DNA of 64,000 bases. Origin: Erythrobacteraceae bacterium WH01K (GTDB lineage: Bacteria; Pseudomonadota; Alphaproteobacteria; Sphingomonadales; Sphingomonadaceae). Both the position numbers and the translations under genes were made by a program. Below, in pieces: positions 38,222-48,916 of the stretch. Below the pieces are notes generated by a model. That model did no database searches, had not been told where the DNA came from, and saw only the letters and a program-made list of their open reading frames with translations. The stretch lies in NCBI GenBank assembly GCA_027941995.1, contig CP115966.1, forward strand, positions 2,108,001 to 2,172,000. Direction: 5' to 3'. Numbering within the stretch: the stretch's first letter is position 1; every line of letters begins with the position of its first letter.

Positions 38222-40681
38222 TCACGAAGCAGGCTCCCGGTGCGTCTGCCGAGCGCCGATGATTTCGCCGGCTTTCTGCGAAATCTGCTGCACGCTGAAG
38301 GGTTTGGATATGAAATGCATGTCCGGCACATCGATATCCTTGCGTAGCTGTTCCTCTGCGTAACCCGACATGAAGAGGATCGGCAGGTCGGGCGACACCC
38401 GCCGGATGCCCTTCGCCATGGTCGGGCCGTCCATACCCGGCATCACGACATCGGAAATGACGAGGTCGAAGGGATCGTTGTTGGCAAAGGCGGCAAGCCC
38501 CTCCTCGCCATCGCTGCACGGGGTGACATCGAACCCGGCACGCGCCAGCGCGCGCTCTGCCACTGCGCGCACCATGTCCTCGTCCTCGACCAGCAGCACG
38601 CGCCCGCCGGTAGCCCAGCCGGCAGCAGGCGTTTCAGGCGGCCTGGACACTGGCTCGACGGCGCCGCGATGGACAGGAAGGTAAAGCGTGAAGCGCGCCC
38701 CCGGCTTCCCGCCAAGCCCTGCTTCCATGTTATCGGCGAAGATAAACCCGCCCGATTGTTTGACGATCCCGTAAACAGTCGACAGGCCGAGGCCGGTGCC
38801 CTTCCCCTGCTCCTTCGTCGTGAAGAACGGCTCGAAAATCTTGCCGAGGACATCCTCGGGAATGCCGCCGCCCGTGTCCTGCACGACCAGGGCGGTATAG
38901 TCACCGACCGGCAGGATGTCGGAATCCATTGCCCGGACATCCTTTGCCGTAATCCGGCGCGTGGCCATCGATACCTTGCCCGAACCGTCTCCTCGCGACT
39001 GGATGGCATCGCGGGCATTGACCGCGAGATTGACGATCACCTGCTCCAATTGCCCGGGATCGGCGCGGACCGGACCCAGGTCGCGGTCATGGCGCACGAC
39101 GAGTTCGATCTTCTCTCCCACCAGTCGCTTCAGCAACTGGCTGACCTCGCTCACCACGTCGGGCAACTGGAGGACCTCGGGCTTCAGGGTCTGCTGGCGA
39201 CTGAAGGCGAGCAATTGCCGCGTCAGGCTGGCAGCACGGTTCGAATTGGCGCGGATCTGCTGGATATCGTCATAATCGCTATCGCCGGGAGAATGGCGCA
39301 GCAGCATCAGATCGCAATATCCGATGATGGCTGTCAGCACGTTGTTGAAATCGTGGGCGACACCGCCTGCCAGTTGCCCGACGGCCTGCATCTTCGTTGC
39401 CTGGGCGACCTGGCGCTTCAGCCTGGTTTCCTCGCTGGTATCGGCGAGGCTGAGCAGAACGGCCGGGTCGCCGAGGCCGCGAACGCCGGCAAGACCCATC
39501 GACACCGGATCGTCCGGTGCGTGGCGAAGACGTATCGCCATATCGGCGCTGGTGGCGGACCCGCGCGCGAAACGGCGAACTGCGTCGGCCAGCGCGCTCT
39601 TGTCTTCCGGTACGACCAGGTCGGAGGGATATTGCGGCAGGCCTCGCTCTTCCCGGTCGGCCGCGCGCAGGAATGCGGAGTTGGCGAACAGCAGGCGCCC
39701 GTCGCGGTCGGCCATCGCCAGGCCGAGCGGGAGCGCGCCCAGCAGCGCTTCGAGCTGGGGCGCGGCGCTTTCCACATTCTCGCTGTCACCGATGCCGACC
39801 CCATGCTCCAGCAGCAGCATGAGCGACGGGGCATCGCTGGCATTGGCGCCGGTTTCCTCGTCCACCGGGTTCAAGGGTACATGGACCAGCCGGTGCGGCG
39901 TGCCCCGGCGCCCTTCCCGCTCGAAGAATATGTTGTCGCGCTCGTCGGTGCGCAGATATTGCACGAATTCCTGTCCGGCGAGCGTGGCGGCCGGATCGCC
40001 CGAAGCCCGCTTCGCAAACCCGGGGCCCGCGGCGTGGATGATACCGTCGGGTCCGACAAGCGCGCCCTCGACACCGGCGCGCGACAGGACCGCGCCGAGC
40101 GATCCTGACATCAGCCGCGCGAAATCGGTCGCAACATCGTCCTGCCCTCTCGGGGCGAACTCCCAGACGAGGTAGTCGTCGCCCCGACCGGCACGCCGCG
40201 CAGATGCGGTCCAGTGCCGCTTGCCATCGCGGCTGTCGAGCCGCTCGATCCGCGCTTCGCCATCACGCCAGGCCTCGCGCGCGGCAACCAGCAGGGATTC
40301 CTGTGACTGCGGATCAATCTGGAGATTGGGCGGCGCCAGGTTCTCCCCGAACTGGGTAACGTAGAGAGAACTGGCACATACGAGGCGGTTGGCCTTGTCC
40401 GTAATGGCGACCGCAATGTCGGGACGGTCGATTGCCTTCACCGTTACCGACCAGTCCGGCGGCGCGAGCGCCTGAGCCACCGGAGCGGGACGGAGCCTGT
40501 AAAGCGTTATGCCCAGGATGATGAGTGTCGCGAGCGCGCCAGCATAGGCGACGGTCAGCAAGGCCAGCCCGCTGGCGAACCAGACAGCGAGGACGCTGGC
40601 GACAAGTGCACCGCCCAGGGTCAGCCAGCCCCACGGCATGGCGCCCGATACCAGATTTGTCCTGTCTTCCCCCGTGGGCAT
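38222..40681 (-). CDS. cckA: Cell-cycle hybrid histidine kinase CckA
   Basis: CckA phosphorylates ChpT and thereby CtrA and CpdR, and so times replication and division. From ATG 40681 the 819-aa protein has two membrane helices (about 17-60), PAS-like sensor regions (about 75-420), a HisKA domain with H443 in [17 protein letters not shown], an ATPase domain ([35 protein letters not shown]) and a C-terminal receiver with D744 ([11 protein letters not shown]). This is exactly the CckA order. The upstream gene overlaps by one base (TGATG). The frame is open upstream, but that part is antisense to nothing useful and shadows DUF2062. Confidence 0.93.
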   Translation of the reverse strand: MPTGEDRTNLVSGAMPWGWLTLGGALVASVLAVWFASGLALLTVAYAGALATLIILGITLYRLRPAPVAQALAPPDWSVTVKAIDRPDIAVAITDKANRLVCASSLYVTQFGENLAPPNLQIDPQSQESLLVAAREAWRDGEARIERLDSRDGKRHWTASARRAGRGDDYLVWEFAPRGQDDVATDFARLMSGSLGAVLSRAGVEGALVGPDGIIHAAGPGFAKRASGDPAATLAGQEFVQYLRTDERDNIFFEREGRRGTPHRLVHVPLNPVDEETGANASDAPSLMLLLEHGVGIGDSENVESAAPQLEALLGALPLGLAMADRDGRLLFANSAFLRAADREERGLPQYPSDLVVPEDKSALADAVRRFARGSATSADMAIRLRHAPDDPVSMGLAGVRGLGDPAVLLSLADTSEETRLKRQVAQATKMQAVGQLAGGVAHDFNNVLTAIIGYCDLMLLRHSPGDSDYDDIQQIRANSNRAASLTRQLLAFSRQQTLKPEVLQLPDVVSEVSQLLKRLVGEKIELVVRHDRDLGPVRADPGQLEQVIVNLAVNARDAIQSRGDGSGKVSMATRRITAKDVRAMDSDILPVGDYTALVVQDTGGGIPEDVLGKIFEPFFTTKEQGKGTGLGLSTVYGIVKQSGGFIFADNMEAGLGGKPGARFTLYLPVHRGAVEPVSRPPETPAAGWATGGRVLLVEDEDMVRAVAERALARAGFDVTPCSDGEEGLAAFANNDPFDLVISDVVMPGMDGPTMAKGIRRVSPDLPILFMSGYAEEQLRKDIDVPDMHFISKPFSVQQISQKAGEIIGARQTHREPAS

Positions 40682-41268
40682 CACTTGTCCGCCTGCAGCC
40701 GCTGGTTCAAACGCTGCTCCATACGGCGAAGCTTGCGCGAGCGCTTCTTTCCCACCCGCCAGCGCCAGAACCAGCCGGATACCAGATATCCCACTGCTGC
40801 CGATACGACGGCAAGCACGAAGAAACCGAAAACGGTCAGCCCGGCAGCTTCGAAGAACCCGCTGAAGGTCCGCCAGCTTTCGGAATTGACCTGCTCCTGG
40901 ATCATGGACGAGCCGACTTCCCGGTCGATGTCGAGGATCAGTCTGCCGACACGGTTCGCAATGACCACCCAGAACGGGAAGGTGAAGGGATTGGTGATGA
41001 ACGTCACCAGCGTCGCCAGCGGCACGTTCGCGCGCGCAGGCAGGGCCATGAAGGCGGCAAGGAATATCTGCCCGAGAGGAATGATGAACCCGCAGAAAAG
41101 CCCGAGCGCCACGCCGCGCGGGACAGAACGGCGGGTAAACCGCCACAATTCCGGGCTGAGGAAACGGTGCGCGATAGGGGCAAGATACTTGTTCTGCGCC
41201 ATCTCTTCGCGCGACGGCATATGGTCGCGCAGCCAGTCGGCGAGGAATGTCTTGCTGCGAATGCTCAT
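40681..41268 (-). CDS. DUF2062 inner-membrane protein
   Basis: The 195-aa protein matches DUF2062: a conserved front (SVPRGVALGLFCGFIIPLGQ), the NPFTFPFWVVIANRVG block and two to three membrane helices, then a very basic C-terminus (KKRSRKLRRMEQRLNQ). The function is unknown. The start is ATG 41268 (MSIRSKTF). It is coupled to cckA by a TGATG overlap, so both are likely made from one mRNA. Confidence 0.85.
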   Translation of the reverse strand: MSIRSKTFLADWLRDHMPSREEMAQNKYLAPIAHRFLSPELWRFTRRSVPRGVALGLFCGFIIPLGQIFLAAFMALPARANVPLATLVTFITNPFTFPFWVVIANRVGRLILDIDREVGSSMIQEQVNSESWRTFSGFFEAAGLTVFGFFVLAVVSAAVGYLVSGWFWRWRVGKKRSRKLRRMEQRLNQRLQADK

Positions 41269-41425
41269 GGTCTCATCGCCGCCTTTGCGCGCGCGGACGC
41301 GCAGGTGCAAGGGGTGTGGGGAGGAAACGCGTCGGGAAACATTATGGCCCACATGGATAGCACGGTCTCAATGGCCAGAAGGTGAATTGCACCGCACCGA
41401 ATTCCAAGCTTGCCGGGGAATGCGG

Positions 41426-41908
41426 TCAGCCCTGGTCGCGCATGATCCGCGCCTTGTCCCGTTTCCAGTCGCGATCCTTGATATACTCGCGCTTGTCCTT
41501 CGCCTGCCGCCCCTTGGCCAAAGCCAGCTCCACCTTCGCACGGCCGGTCTTGTTGAAATAGATCGACATCGGGACCAGCGTCATGCCCTTGCGCTCCACC
41601 GCGCCCAGCAGCCGCTGAATCTCGCGGCCATGAAGCAGGAGCTTGCGCGGGCGCTTCGCCTCGTGATTGTTGCGGTTCCCGTGGCTGAATTCGGGAATGT
41701 TGGCATTGATGAGCCAGGCCTGCCCGTCGCGAATTTCGGCATAGCTTTCGGCGATCGTCGCCTCGCCTGCCCTCAGCGCCTTCACTTCCGTTCCCTGCAG
41801 CGCGATGCCTGCCTCGAACTTGTCTTCGATGGCGTAATCGAATTTCGCCCGCCGGTTTTCCGCGACGGTTTTCTGCTTGTCGAAAGTCTCGGGTTTGGGT
41901 CTTGCCAT
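41426..41908 (-). CDS. smpB: SsrA-binding protein SmpB
   Basis: SmpB carries tmRNA to stalled ribosomes for trans-translation. The 160-aa protein has [28 protein letters not shown], the [20 protein letters not shown] block and a basic C-terminal tail ([22 protein letters not shown]). ATG 41908 gives the usual length. The tmRNA gene itself is not in the window. Confidence 0.95.
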   Translation of the reverse strand: MARPKPETFDKQKTVAENRRAKFDYAIEDKFEAGIALQGTEVKALRAGEATIAESYAEIRDGQAWLINANIPEFSHGNRNNHEAKRPRKLLLHGREIQRLLGAVERKGMTLVPMSIYFNKTGRAKVELALAKGRQAKDKREYIKDRDWKRDKARIMRDQG

Positions 41909-42050
41909 GGGCTGGGCGATGTAGGCGCGCGAAGGCAAAAGGAAAACCCCTGCGCACCGATCCGGTGCATCATGCCGTCATTTGGTTTGCCAGTGGCGAA
42001 GCAAGCCATCATGAAGCCGGAAGCATCATCACGAAAAAACGAGCACGTCC

Positions 42051-43567
42051 ATGTCGATCCGGTTTCCAGCACTGCTGACTGCCCCCCCTTGCACTGTTTG
42101 CTACCGCCCTGCCTGCAGCAGCGCAAACGGCGCCGACGATTCCGGTCGAGGTTTACGCAGAGCTTCCGCAGATCGAACAGGCCGTGCTTTCACCGAGCGG
42201 GGCGCACACTGCCATGCTGATGGCGAATGCCGGCCAGCGGGTTGTCGTGATCCTGGACCGCGAGGGCAAGGCTGTGAAACGGCTTCTGGCGGGCGATACG
42301 AAGGTGCGCTCGATCGACTGGGTCGGCGATGAAGCGATCCTTCTTGTCAGGAGCGAAACCGTGGCTCCTAAACTGGGCCTCGGGAGCGTCCGGAACGAAT
42401 GGTTGCGCGCCAATGTCATACCTCTGGATGACCGGTGCCAGGTAATCTCGGTTTTCGCAGACCAGCGTTACGTGGCAAACGCCATCCTAGGCTTTTATGG
42501 CATCCGGCAGGTCGGCGACAGCTGGAAGGGGTATTTCGGCGGATTTCGAAAGGGCGACCTGTCGGGAGTGAAGGACCGCATTCTGGATGGTCACCCCTCC
42601 TTGTTCGAAGTGGACTTGCGAAGCGGAGCGGTGGAACTCGTTGGTTATCCACCCACCCCCGGCCTGTTCTCGTCCAGACAGCAGGATCGCGACTAGGTGA
42701 TTGCCGATGACGGCAAGGTCGCGGCAAAGCTGGACGTCGATCTGGACAGCGGCCGCTGGACGATTTCGAACGCGTCCGACGATGTCATTGCATCGGGGAC
42801 GCAGGACCTTGTCCGCGTTGGGATCCACGGTCTTTCGCCAGACGGCACCGCTGCCATCTATTCCGATTACCGTGGAGGCCGGACGCGTTACTGGAGAACG
42901 TCGCTAACCGGTGGTCAGCCTTCCGAGTTGTGGCAGCAAACGGCTGTCGACCGGCTCATTTATCGCCCTCTCAGCAGCCGGATAGACGGAATACGCCTGC
43001 GCGACGGATCGCGGCGACGCGTTTCGCGCTGCCGGTGACGGGGAATGGGGACGCAAGATGCAGACCGACCTGTCCGACGGCCTGAAAGCCTTGGCCGATG
43101 CCGGGATTGGCGATCCGGACCGCGCCTGCATCGTCGGGGCAAGCTATGGCGGTTATGCAGCGCTGGCGGGCGTCACTTTGCAGCAGGGAATCTATCGCTG
43201 CGCCGTATCGGTGAACGGGGTCAGCGATCTCAATGATATGTTCGGTTCGACACTCACGGGGCTGGAAGATGTCTTCAGCCGGAATGCCGAAAGAATGCTC
43301 GGCTCCGATCCCGACCTGAAGGCCCTATCACCGCGCCACCGTGCCGCGAAGACCGATGCCCCCGTCCTGCTTGTCCATGGACGTGACGACACGGTAGTCC
43401 GATTTCGCCAGAGCGTGCTGATGCAGGATGCGCTGAAAGACGCTGGCAAGGATGTGACGCTCGTCGCGCTGGACGGTGAAGATCACTGGCTCTCGGCCGA
43501 AGAGACCCGGAAAGCAATGCTTACCGCGACCGTCGCCTTCGTCGAGCGTCACAATCCTGCCGAGTGA
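42051..43567 (+). pseudogene. Decayed S9 (prolyl oligopeptidase-type) secreted peptidase
   Basis: Three lesions break one reading line. The signal peptide starts at ATG 42051 and shifts frame at a seven-C run (42082-42088); removing one C joins it to ALFATALPAAAQ and to the propeller that follows. At 42694-42696 an in-frame TAG splits ...QQDRD from VIADDGKV, where relatives would have Trp, so TGG to TAG is likely. After 43038 the frame is lost and the text jumps to the catalytic end (FRAAGDGEWGRKMQTDLSDG), missing some 200 codons. The remnant still has the Ser (GASYGG), Asp (GRDDTVV) and His (GEDHWLS) of the triad from about 43058 on. It was probably an exported dipeptidyl-peptidase-like enzyme; a short C-terminal piece could still be translated. 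Confidence 0.85.
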
Positions 43568-43591
43568 ATGGAGCGCTGACGCCCCGTCCTC

Positions 43592-44905
43592 TTATTCCGC
43601 CAGCAGGTCGCTTGGCAGGCTGGGTTCGCTCAGCAAACGTTCCATTCGCTCCCACCGGATCGTCGCATCGGCATCGCCGCGTTCGATCCACGAGCTCACC
43701 ATGTCGCGGCCGAGGCCATAATTGATGATGTAGCTGCGATAGGTGTCGATGAAGCGCAGAGACTGGGCCGCCCGCTCCGGCGAGACAAGCTGGTAGCGCT
43801 GCAGGAGTTCGATCGCTTCCTCGCCGGACATTTTGCCCGCGAGGTATTCTGCGGCGATCGTGTAGCGTGCTGGCCCCAGGTCCTTCAAAGCATCCCGCAG
43901 GGCGGCGTATTCCGCCAGGTCTTCCGTCGGCAAGCCGGCTAACGGGGCGAGCACCTCGGTCTCGAAACGCACTTGCTCTTCGCCGGGAAAGGCCAGCGGT
44001 ATGCCGTAATTCGCACTGCCTTCGGCAATGAGCGATTGCGGGGAATAAAGCGGATAGATCGAGAATTCCGTCCATCCGCGATCGTTCACGAGGTTCTTCT
44101 CGAGCAGCGCGTTGAACGCGTGATGTCCCGGATAGCCTTCGTGGCACCCAAGATCGACTGCGCGGTCGAGCCTGATCGGCAGATCGGTATTGACCTCGAT
44201 CTTCGAGGCGTAGCCCCCCTGATAGTAGTTGTATCCGCTCCACGGCTTGTCGGTCACGAAGCGAAGCGTGAAGCTTTCGCCCTCCGGCATGGCGATGTGT
44301 TCCAGCGTCCTGCGCTTGCACTCCGCAATGGAAGCATCGAACACCGCCTGCAGGCGATCCTCCGGGATGTTGAAGCGGGCGTAATAGTCGTCGAGACGCT
44401 TCCAGAGAGGGGCGCTCGAACCTTCGGCAGCGGGAACCAATCGCTCGATCCGGGCAAGGACGGGATCGAAGCTTCCGAGCGCAGGCGTTTCGGGCGTGAC
44501 GCCGAAAAGTCCTTCGGCCTCCTGAACGAACGGGATCTGCTCACCCTGCATCATTCGCAGGCGCGTATGCGCCGCCGTCAGCTGGGCGACCAGAAAGCGG
44601 GCCCGGCGCTCATCCATGCTGGTCCCCTGGACACCGTCATCGGCATACCGGTCGATCCGCTTGCGCAAGGCCGCTGCAAGGATTTCGAGCTGCGGCACAT
44701 CCTTCGCCGAAAGCTCTGCGACCGACCGTTCCCGCAGTTCGTCGGGACCGTAATAGGCGTCGATGTACCCGTCCTCTTTCTCGCCGATGGCGAGTTGCAG
44801 GACCACGTAGTCCTGCGCCAGCGAATCCAGCGTCTCGTCCGGCTGTGGCACGGTCGCGCAGGAGGCCAGCGCGAGGGCGAGTATACCGATGCAGGCGCGG
44901 CGCAT
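43592..44905 (-). CDS. Lipoprotein with HExxxGHH motif, DUF885-like peptidase
   Basis: The 437-aa protein has a lipoprotein signal (lipobox ALASC, lipid at C16), a helical body and the motif CHEGYPGHH, typical of the DUF885/zinc-peptidase-like family where the His/Glu residues bind metal. It is expected to be a periplasmic metallopeptidase or hydrolase of unknown substrate. The ATG at 44905 overlaps the dapA stop (TGATG), so it is coupled to dapA. The frame extends 22 codons upstream inside dapA and is not the start. Confidence 0.8.
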   Translation of the reverse strand: MRRACIGILALALASCATVPQPDETLDSLAQDYVVLQLAIGEKEDGYIDAYYGPDELRERSVAELSAKDVPQLEILAAALRKRIDRYADDGVQGTSMDERRARFLVAQLTAAHTRLRMMQGEQIPFVQEAEGLFGVTPETPALGSFDPVLARIERLVPAAEGSSAPLWKRLDDYYARFNIPEDRLQAVFDASIAECKRRTLEHIAMPEGESFTLRFVTDKPWSGYNYYQGGYASKIEVNTDLPIRLDRAVDLGCHEGYPGHHAFNALLEKNLVNDRGWTEFSIYPLYSPQSLIAEGSANYGIPLAFPGEEQVRFETEVLAPLAGLPTEDLAEYAALRDALKDLGPARYTIAAEYLAGKMSGEEAIELLQRYQLVSPERAAQSLRFIDTYRSYIINYGLGRDMVSSWIERGDADATIRWERMERLLSEPSLPSDLLAE

Positions 44906-45786
44906 CACAGGATTCCTGCGTGCACAAGCGCCTCGTCGACGGCCTTGCGCGACGCCTCGCTGGCGCTGCACAGTGGCAGACGGACATCGGGCTGGACCCA
45001 GTCATGCACCCGGCTGAGTGCGTATTTCACAGGCGCCGGGCTGGCATCGGAGAACATCGCGTAATGCAGCGGGAAAAGGCGGTCGTTGAGTTCGCGCGCC
45101 TTTACCAGGTCGTTCGCCGCGATGGCCTCGTGGAACTGGGAGCACAGTGCCGGCGCAACATTCGCGGTCACAGAAATGCAGCCAGCCCCGCCCGCAGCGG
45201 AGTGGGGCAGCCACAATTCGTCATTTCCCGAAAGCTGGCAGAAATCTGCGTCCAGCCCCATGCGGTGGTCGGCCACGCGCGACAGGTCGCCGCTGGCATC
45301 CTTGATCGCGACGATGCGGTCCGGGAACTTGCGGACCAGTTCGACGACCGTCTCGTCTTCTATGTCGGTGACCGTGCGGCTCGGCACGTTGTAAAGGACG
45401 ATCGGCAAGTCGCTGTTTTCGGCCAGATGGCTGAAATGCGCGATCAGGCCTGGCTGGCTGGGGCGGTTGTAATAGGGGGCAACGCAAAGACCGGCGGACG
45501 CCCCCGCCTTCTTGCTGAATTGCATATGGAGCAGGGCATTGCGCGTATCGTTCGATCCGCAGCCCGCGATGACCGGCACGCGCCCCGCCGCCTGCTCCAC
45601 GCAGACTTCGACTACGTGGTGATGTTCTGCATTGGAGATCGTCGATGCTTCCCCGGTGGTTCCGCAGGGTACCAACGCATTCGATCCATTGTCGATCTGC
45701 CAGTCGACAAGACGGCGAAAGGCAGCTTCATCGAACGATCCGTCGCGAAAAGGAGTCACAAGGGCGGGTATCGAGCCGGAGAACAT
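44905..45786 (-). CDS. dapA: 4-hydroxy-tetrahydrodipicolinate synthase
   Basis: DapA condenses pyruvate with aspartate semialdehyde, the first step of the lysine and meso-diaminopimelate branch. The 293-aa barrel shows GSIPALVTPF, the PCGTTGEASTI substrate loop, the Tyr region (YNVPSRT) and the Schiff-base Lys in IVAIKDASGDLSR. The lytic transglycosylase diverges from it across 89 bp. Confidence 0.96.
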   Translation of the reverse strand: MFSGSIPALVTPFRDGSFDEAAFRRLVDWQIDNGSNALVPCGTTGEASTISNAEHHHVVEVCVEQAAGRVPVIAGCGSNDTRNALLHMQFSKKAGASAGLCVAPYYNRPSQPGLIAHFSHLAENSDLPIVLYNVPSRTVTDIEDETVVELVRKFPDRIVAIKDASGDLSRVADHRMGLDADFCQLSGNDELWLPHSAAGGAGCISVTANVAPALCSQFHEAIAANDLVKARELNDRLFPLHYAMFSDASPAPVKYALSRVHDWVQPDVRLPLCSASEASRKAVDEALVHAGIL

Positions 45787-45875
45787 TTGCTCAGTTCCTC
45801 TAATGTCTTAAGTGCAATGCAGAATTAGACGAAGAATCCACCGCCCATTCAGTCCCTGATAAGGAGCCGCCGGAC

Positions 45876-47837
45876 ATGATGTCCAGCATGACACGCATTC
45901 CCCTCTACGCTGCAACTCTGGCAGCGACCACCGCCCTTTTTGCTCCCGCCCAGGCCGCCGCGCAGAACGCGGCAGGATGGGACAGCGCGCGCGCCAGCCT
46001 CGTCGCGCAGCAGCCCGTCCGGATGGCCGATGCGGTGAACAGGTGGGAATACCTGATCGGGCAGCGTGACCTGTCGTTCGACCAGTATGCAGGCTTCCTG
46101 CTCACCTATCCCGATTTTCCGCAGGCCGAAACGCTGCAGGAACGGGCGGAAAATGCGCTTGATAACGCCACGCCCACGCCGCAGCAGCTGGTAGCATTCT
46201 TCGACGCCCTGCCTCCGGTCACCAATTCCGCGAGGGCGCGCTATGCCCTGGCCCTCGCCACGCTCAACCGGCCCGAGGCTTTCGATGTCGCGCGCGCAGC
46301 ATGGCGCGGCGGCAATATGAGCGGTCCGGCAGAGGCGTACATGATGGGCATTTTCGCCGGTCGCTTTACGCCGGACGATCACGATGCCCGGATGAACGCC
46401 CTGCTCTGGCAGCGTGACGGAGAGGCTGGGGCGCGCCAGATCGCCTATGTCACACCGATGCGCCGAGACGGCTTCGCCGCCCGCCTTGCCACCCTGCAGG
46501 GCCAGTCGCCCATGGCGGCGGGTTATGGTGCGCCGGGCAATCTGCGTGCCGATCCCGGTTATGTCTACAACATGTCGCGCTATCACCGGATCGACGGCCG
46601 GACCAGCAGCGCCGTCGACGTGCTGGTGAACCGTCCGAACTTCAACAGCGTGCCGCACGATTCCGAAACGATGATCAGCGAGATGCTGCGCGTTGCGCGG
46701 GAAGCAAGCGCCAGCGACACCGTGCGCATCGCACAGAAAGTCGACGATGTTTTCGCCGCCGACACGGATGTCAGCAAGGAAAGCTATCGCACGCGCGACG
46801 ATTACACGTCGCTGATGTGGGCCGGCGGCACCAATGCGCTCTGGCGGATGGGTGACGGCCGTACAGCGGCGCCCTTGTTCTATCGCTATGGTGCGGCAGC
46901 CCAGACCCCCCAGACACGGTCGAAGGGCTTCTACTGGGCCGGTCTTGCCAGCCAGCGGGCCGGCGACATGGCCGAAGCGACGCGCTATTACGAGATGGCT
47001 GCCCGTTATCCTGAGCGGTTCTATGGGCAACTCGCCCTTGCGCAGCTCGGCCGCGGCGTTCCTTCCCTTGCTGCCCAGCCGACCGCCCAGCCCACGGCGG
47101 AACAGCGCGACGCCTTCAATCGCTCTGCCCTGGCCAACGCTGTGCGCGAAGTTGCGCGCGGTGCACCGTGGCGCACCGGCATCCGGTTCTACCAGGAAGT
47201 CGCACAAAGTGCGGATACGCCCGAAGAACACGTGCTGGTGAGCGAGCTTGCACGCGAAACCGGTCGCCGCGATCTGGCCGTCAACGTGACGGAAGCTGCG
47301 GGCGCCGATGGCCTTCCCGATTTCGTGGCCCAGGGTTTCCCGACGCTCCAGACGCCGCCGGGTTCGAACTGGACGTTCGTCCACGCCATTGCACGGCAGG
47401 AAAGCCAGTTCGCCCAGAACGCGATCAGCCATGCCGGCGCGCGCGGCCTGATGCAGCTGATGCCGGGCACGGCGCGGGAGCAGGCCGGGATGCTGGGCAT
47501 GAGCTACCGCCAGGACGATCTGATCAGCTCACCCAGCTACAACGTCCAGCTCGGGAACGCGTATTTCGCCCGCATGATGAGCTATTATGACGGCAGCTAC
47601 CCGCTTGCGATCGCGGCTTACAATGCCGGGCCGGGCAATGTGAACAAGTGGCTGCGCGCCAATGGCGATCCGCGCAATGGCAGCGTGGACTGGCTAACCT
47701 GGATCGAACGCATCCCGATCTTCGAGACGAAGAACTACGTCCAGCGTGTGATCGAGAATGCCGCGGTGTACGAACATCTCTATCCCGATCGCGCCGAGTT
47801 CGGGCGTGCTCGTATGGCAAACGAGTTCCTGCGCTAG
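45876..47837 (+). CDS. Soluble lytic murein transglycosylase (SLT family)
   Basis: The 653-aa exported protein (signal cut after AQAAAQ) has a long alpha-superhelical N-terminal part (repeated short helices, about 40-480) and a C-terminal SLT domain with the catalytic Glu in IARQESQFAQNAIS, followed by GARGLMQLMPGTA and AAYNAGPGNV. It cleaves glycan strands to 1,6-anhydro products, which an AmpG-type permease would import. ATG at 45876; further in-frame ATGs at codons 2 and 5 are possible starts. It is divergent from dapA. Confidence 0.9.
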   Translation: MMSSMTRIPLYAATLAATTALFAPAQAAAQNAAGWDSARASLVAQQPVRMADAVNRWEYLIGQRDLSFDQYAGFLLTYPDFPQAETLQERAENALDNATPTPQQLVAFFDALPPVTNSARARYALALATLNRPEAFDVARAAWRGGNMSGPAEAYMMGIFAGRFTPDDHDARMNALLWQRDGEAGARQIAYVTPMRRDGFAARLATLQGQSPMAAGYGAPGNLRADPGYVYNMSRYHRIDGRTSSAVDVLVNRPNFNSVPHDSETMISEMLRVAREASASDTVRIAQKVDDVFAADTDVSKESYRTRDDYTSLMWAGGTNALWRMGDGRTAAPLFYRYGAAAQTPQTRSKGFYWAGLASQRAGDMAEATRYYEMAARYPERFYGQLALAQLGRGVPSLAAQPTAQPTAEQRDAFNRSALANAVREVARGAPWRTGIRFYQEVAQSADTPEEHVLVSELARETGRRDLAVNVTEAAGADGLPDFVAQGFPTLQTPPGSNWTFVHAIARQESQFAQNAISHAGARGLMQLMPGTAREQAGMLGMSYRQDDLISSPSYNVQLGNAYFARMMSYYDGSYPLAIAAYNAGPGNVNKWLRANGDPRNGSVDWLTWIERIPIFETKNYVQRVIENAAVYEHLYPDRAEFGRARMANEFLR

Positions 47838-47846
47838 GCTTCAGGA

Positions 47847-48359
47847 ATGGCCATGGGGGACCAGCGGACCAATCCCATCACGCCAGATGGTTATGCCGCC
47901 TTGAAGGCGCGGTATGACCATCTGATCGGGAAGGAGCGACCGGAGATCGTCGAGATTGTCAGCTGGGCCGCTGGAAACGGCGATCGCAGCGAGAATGGCG
48001 ATTACCTGTACGGTCGTAAGCGAATGCGCGAGATCGACCGCGAACTCGCGCATCTTTCGCGCCGCATGAAATGGTCGCGCATTATCGATCCCGCCACGCA
48101 GGAACACCGCGATCGGGTGCTCTTCGGCGCCACCGTCGAATTGGCGGACGAGGACGATGAACGGCGGACCCTGACGCTGGTTGGCGATGACGAACAGCTT
48201 CCCTCGGAAGGCAAGATCGGCTGGACAAGCCCCATGGCCCGGGCCCTGCGAGGGGCAAGTGTCGGCGATGTAAGGACCCTGCGCCTGCCCGCCGGGGTGG
48301 AGGAACTCGAAGTCATGGCGATTTCCTATCCCCACTTTGCAGAAAGGATGGGCGCGTGA
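47847..48359 (+). CDS. greB: Transcription elongation factor GreB
   Basis: GreB rescues backtracked RNA polymerase by stimulating RNA cleavage. The 170-aa protein has the N-terminal coiled coil with NGDRSENGDYLYGRKRMREID (acidic tip) and the C-terminal FKBP-like domain (VLFGATVELADEDDE, GKIGWTSPMARALRGASVGD). The GreB wording (YLYGRKRMREIDR) separates it from GreA. The start is ATG 47847; ATG at 47853 is the alternative. It overlaps the next gene by four bases (GTGA). Confidence 0.93.
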   Translation: MAMGDQRTNPITPDGYAALKARYDHLIGKERPEIVEIVSWAAGNGDRSENGDYLYGRKRMREIDRELAHLSRRMKWSRIIDPATQEHRDRVLFGATVELADEDDERRTLTLVGDDEQLPSEGKIGWTSPMARALRGASVGDVRTLRLPAGVEELEVMAISYPHFAERMGA

Positions 48360-48859
48360 CCCGCAGCCTGTTCACCATTGCGACGGGCTCGGTGCTGCTG
48401 GGCACGGCCATCGCTCCGCTGCACGCGAAGGACAGCCTCGGCGTCTTCGGCGACTGGGGCGCGTTCCGGGACGCGGAAACACCGCGCTGCTACGCGATCG
48501 CGAAGGCTGCGCCCAGCCGGTTGCAACGCGATCACGAACCTTTCGCCAGCGTCGGAACATGGCCCACCCGCAAGGTTCGCGGACAGGTGCATTTCCGTCT
48601 TTCACGAAATCTCGCCAAGGATCGGCCGATAAGGCTGCGGATCAGCGACAAGCAATTTGTTCTGAAAGGCGACCGTTCGAACGCCTGGGCGCAAAGCGCG
48701 TCCTCCGACGCTGCGATCGTAGCCGCCATTCGCGCCGCCGGGTCCATGACGATCAGCGCGGTCGATGCGCGTAGCCGGCGCTTTTCGAATACCTACGATC
48801 TTGGCGGGGCGGCGACGGCGATGGATGCCGCCACAGTGGGCTGCGCCGATATCGGCTGA
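48356..48859 (+). CDS. Secreted IalB-like protein
   Basis: The 167-aa protein starts at GTG 48356 with a signal peptide (IATGSVLLGTAIAPLHA), then FGDWGAFRDAETPRCYAIAKA, a block that resembles the invasion-associated locus B (IalB) family of alphaproteobacterial periplasmic proteins. Two cysteines (RCYAI, GCADI) are at either end of the mature part. The family assignment is moderate. It is coupled to greB by a GTGA overlap. Confidence 0.6.
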   Translation: MTRSLFTIATGSVLLGTAIAPLHAKDSLGVFGDWGAFRDAETPRCYAIAKAAPSRLQRDHEPFASVGTWPTRKVRGQVHFRLSRNLAKDRPIRLRISDKQFVLKGDRSNAWAQSASSDAAIVAAIRAAGSMTISAVDARSRRFSNTYDLGGAATAMDAATVGCADIG

Positions 48860-48863
48860 TACG

Positions 48864-48893
48864 AAAAGGGGCAGGCATCTCTGCCCGCCCCTT
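48864..48893 (-). terminator. Terminator between IalB-like gene and outer-membrane protein
   Basis: GGGGCAGGCA / TGCCCGCCCC form a strong stem around TCTC with a TTTT run on the minus strand, ending the outer-membrane protein transcript. The stem could also slow transcripts from the plus strand. Confidence 0.75.
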
Positions 48894-48916
48894 CGAGAAC
48901 TACGGTTTGCCCGCGA

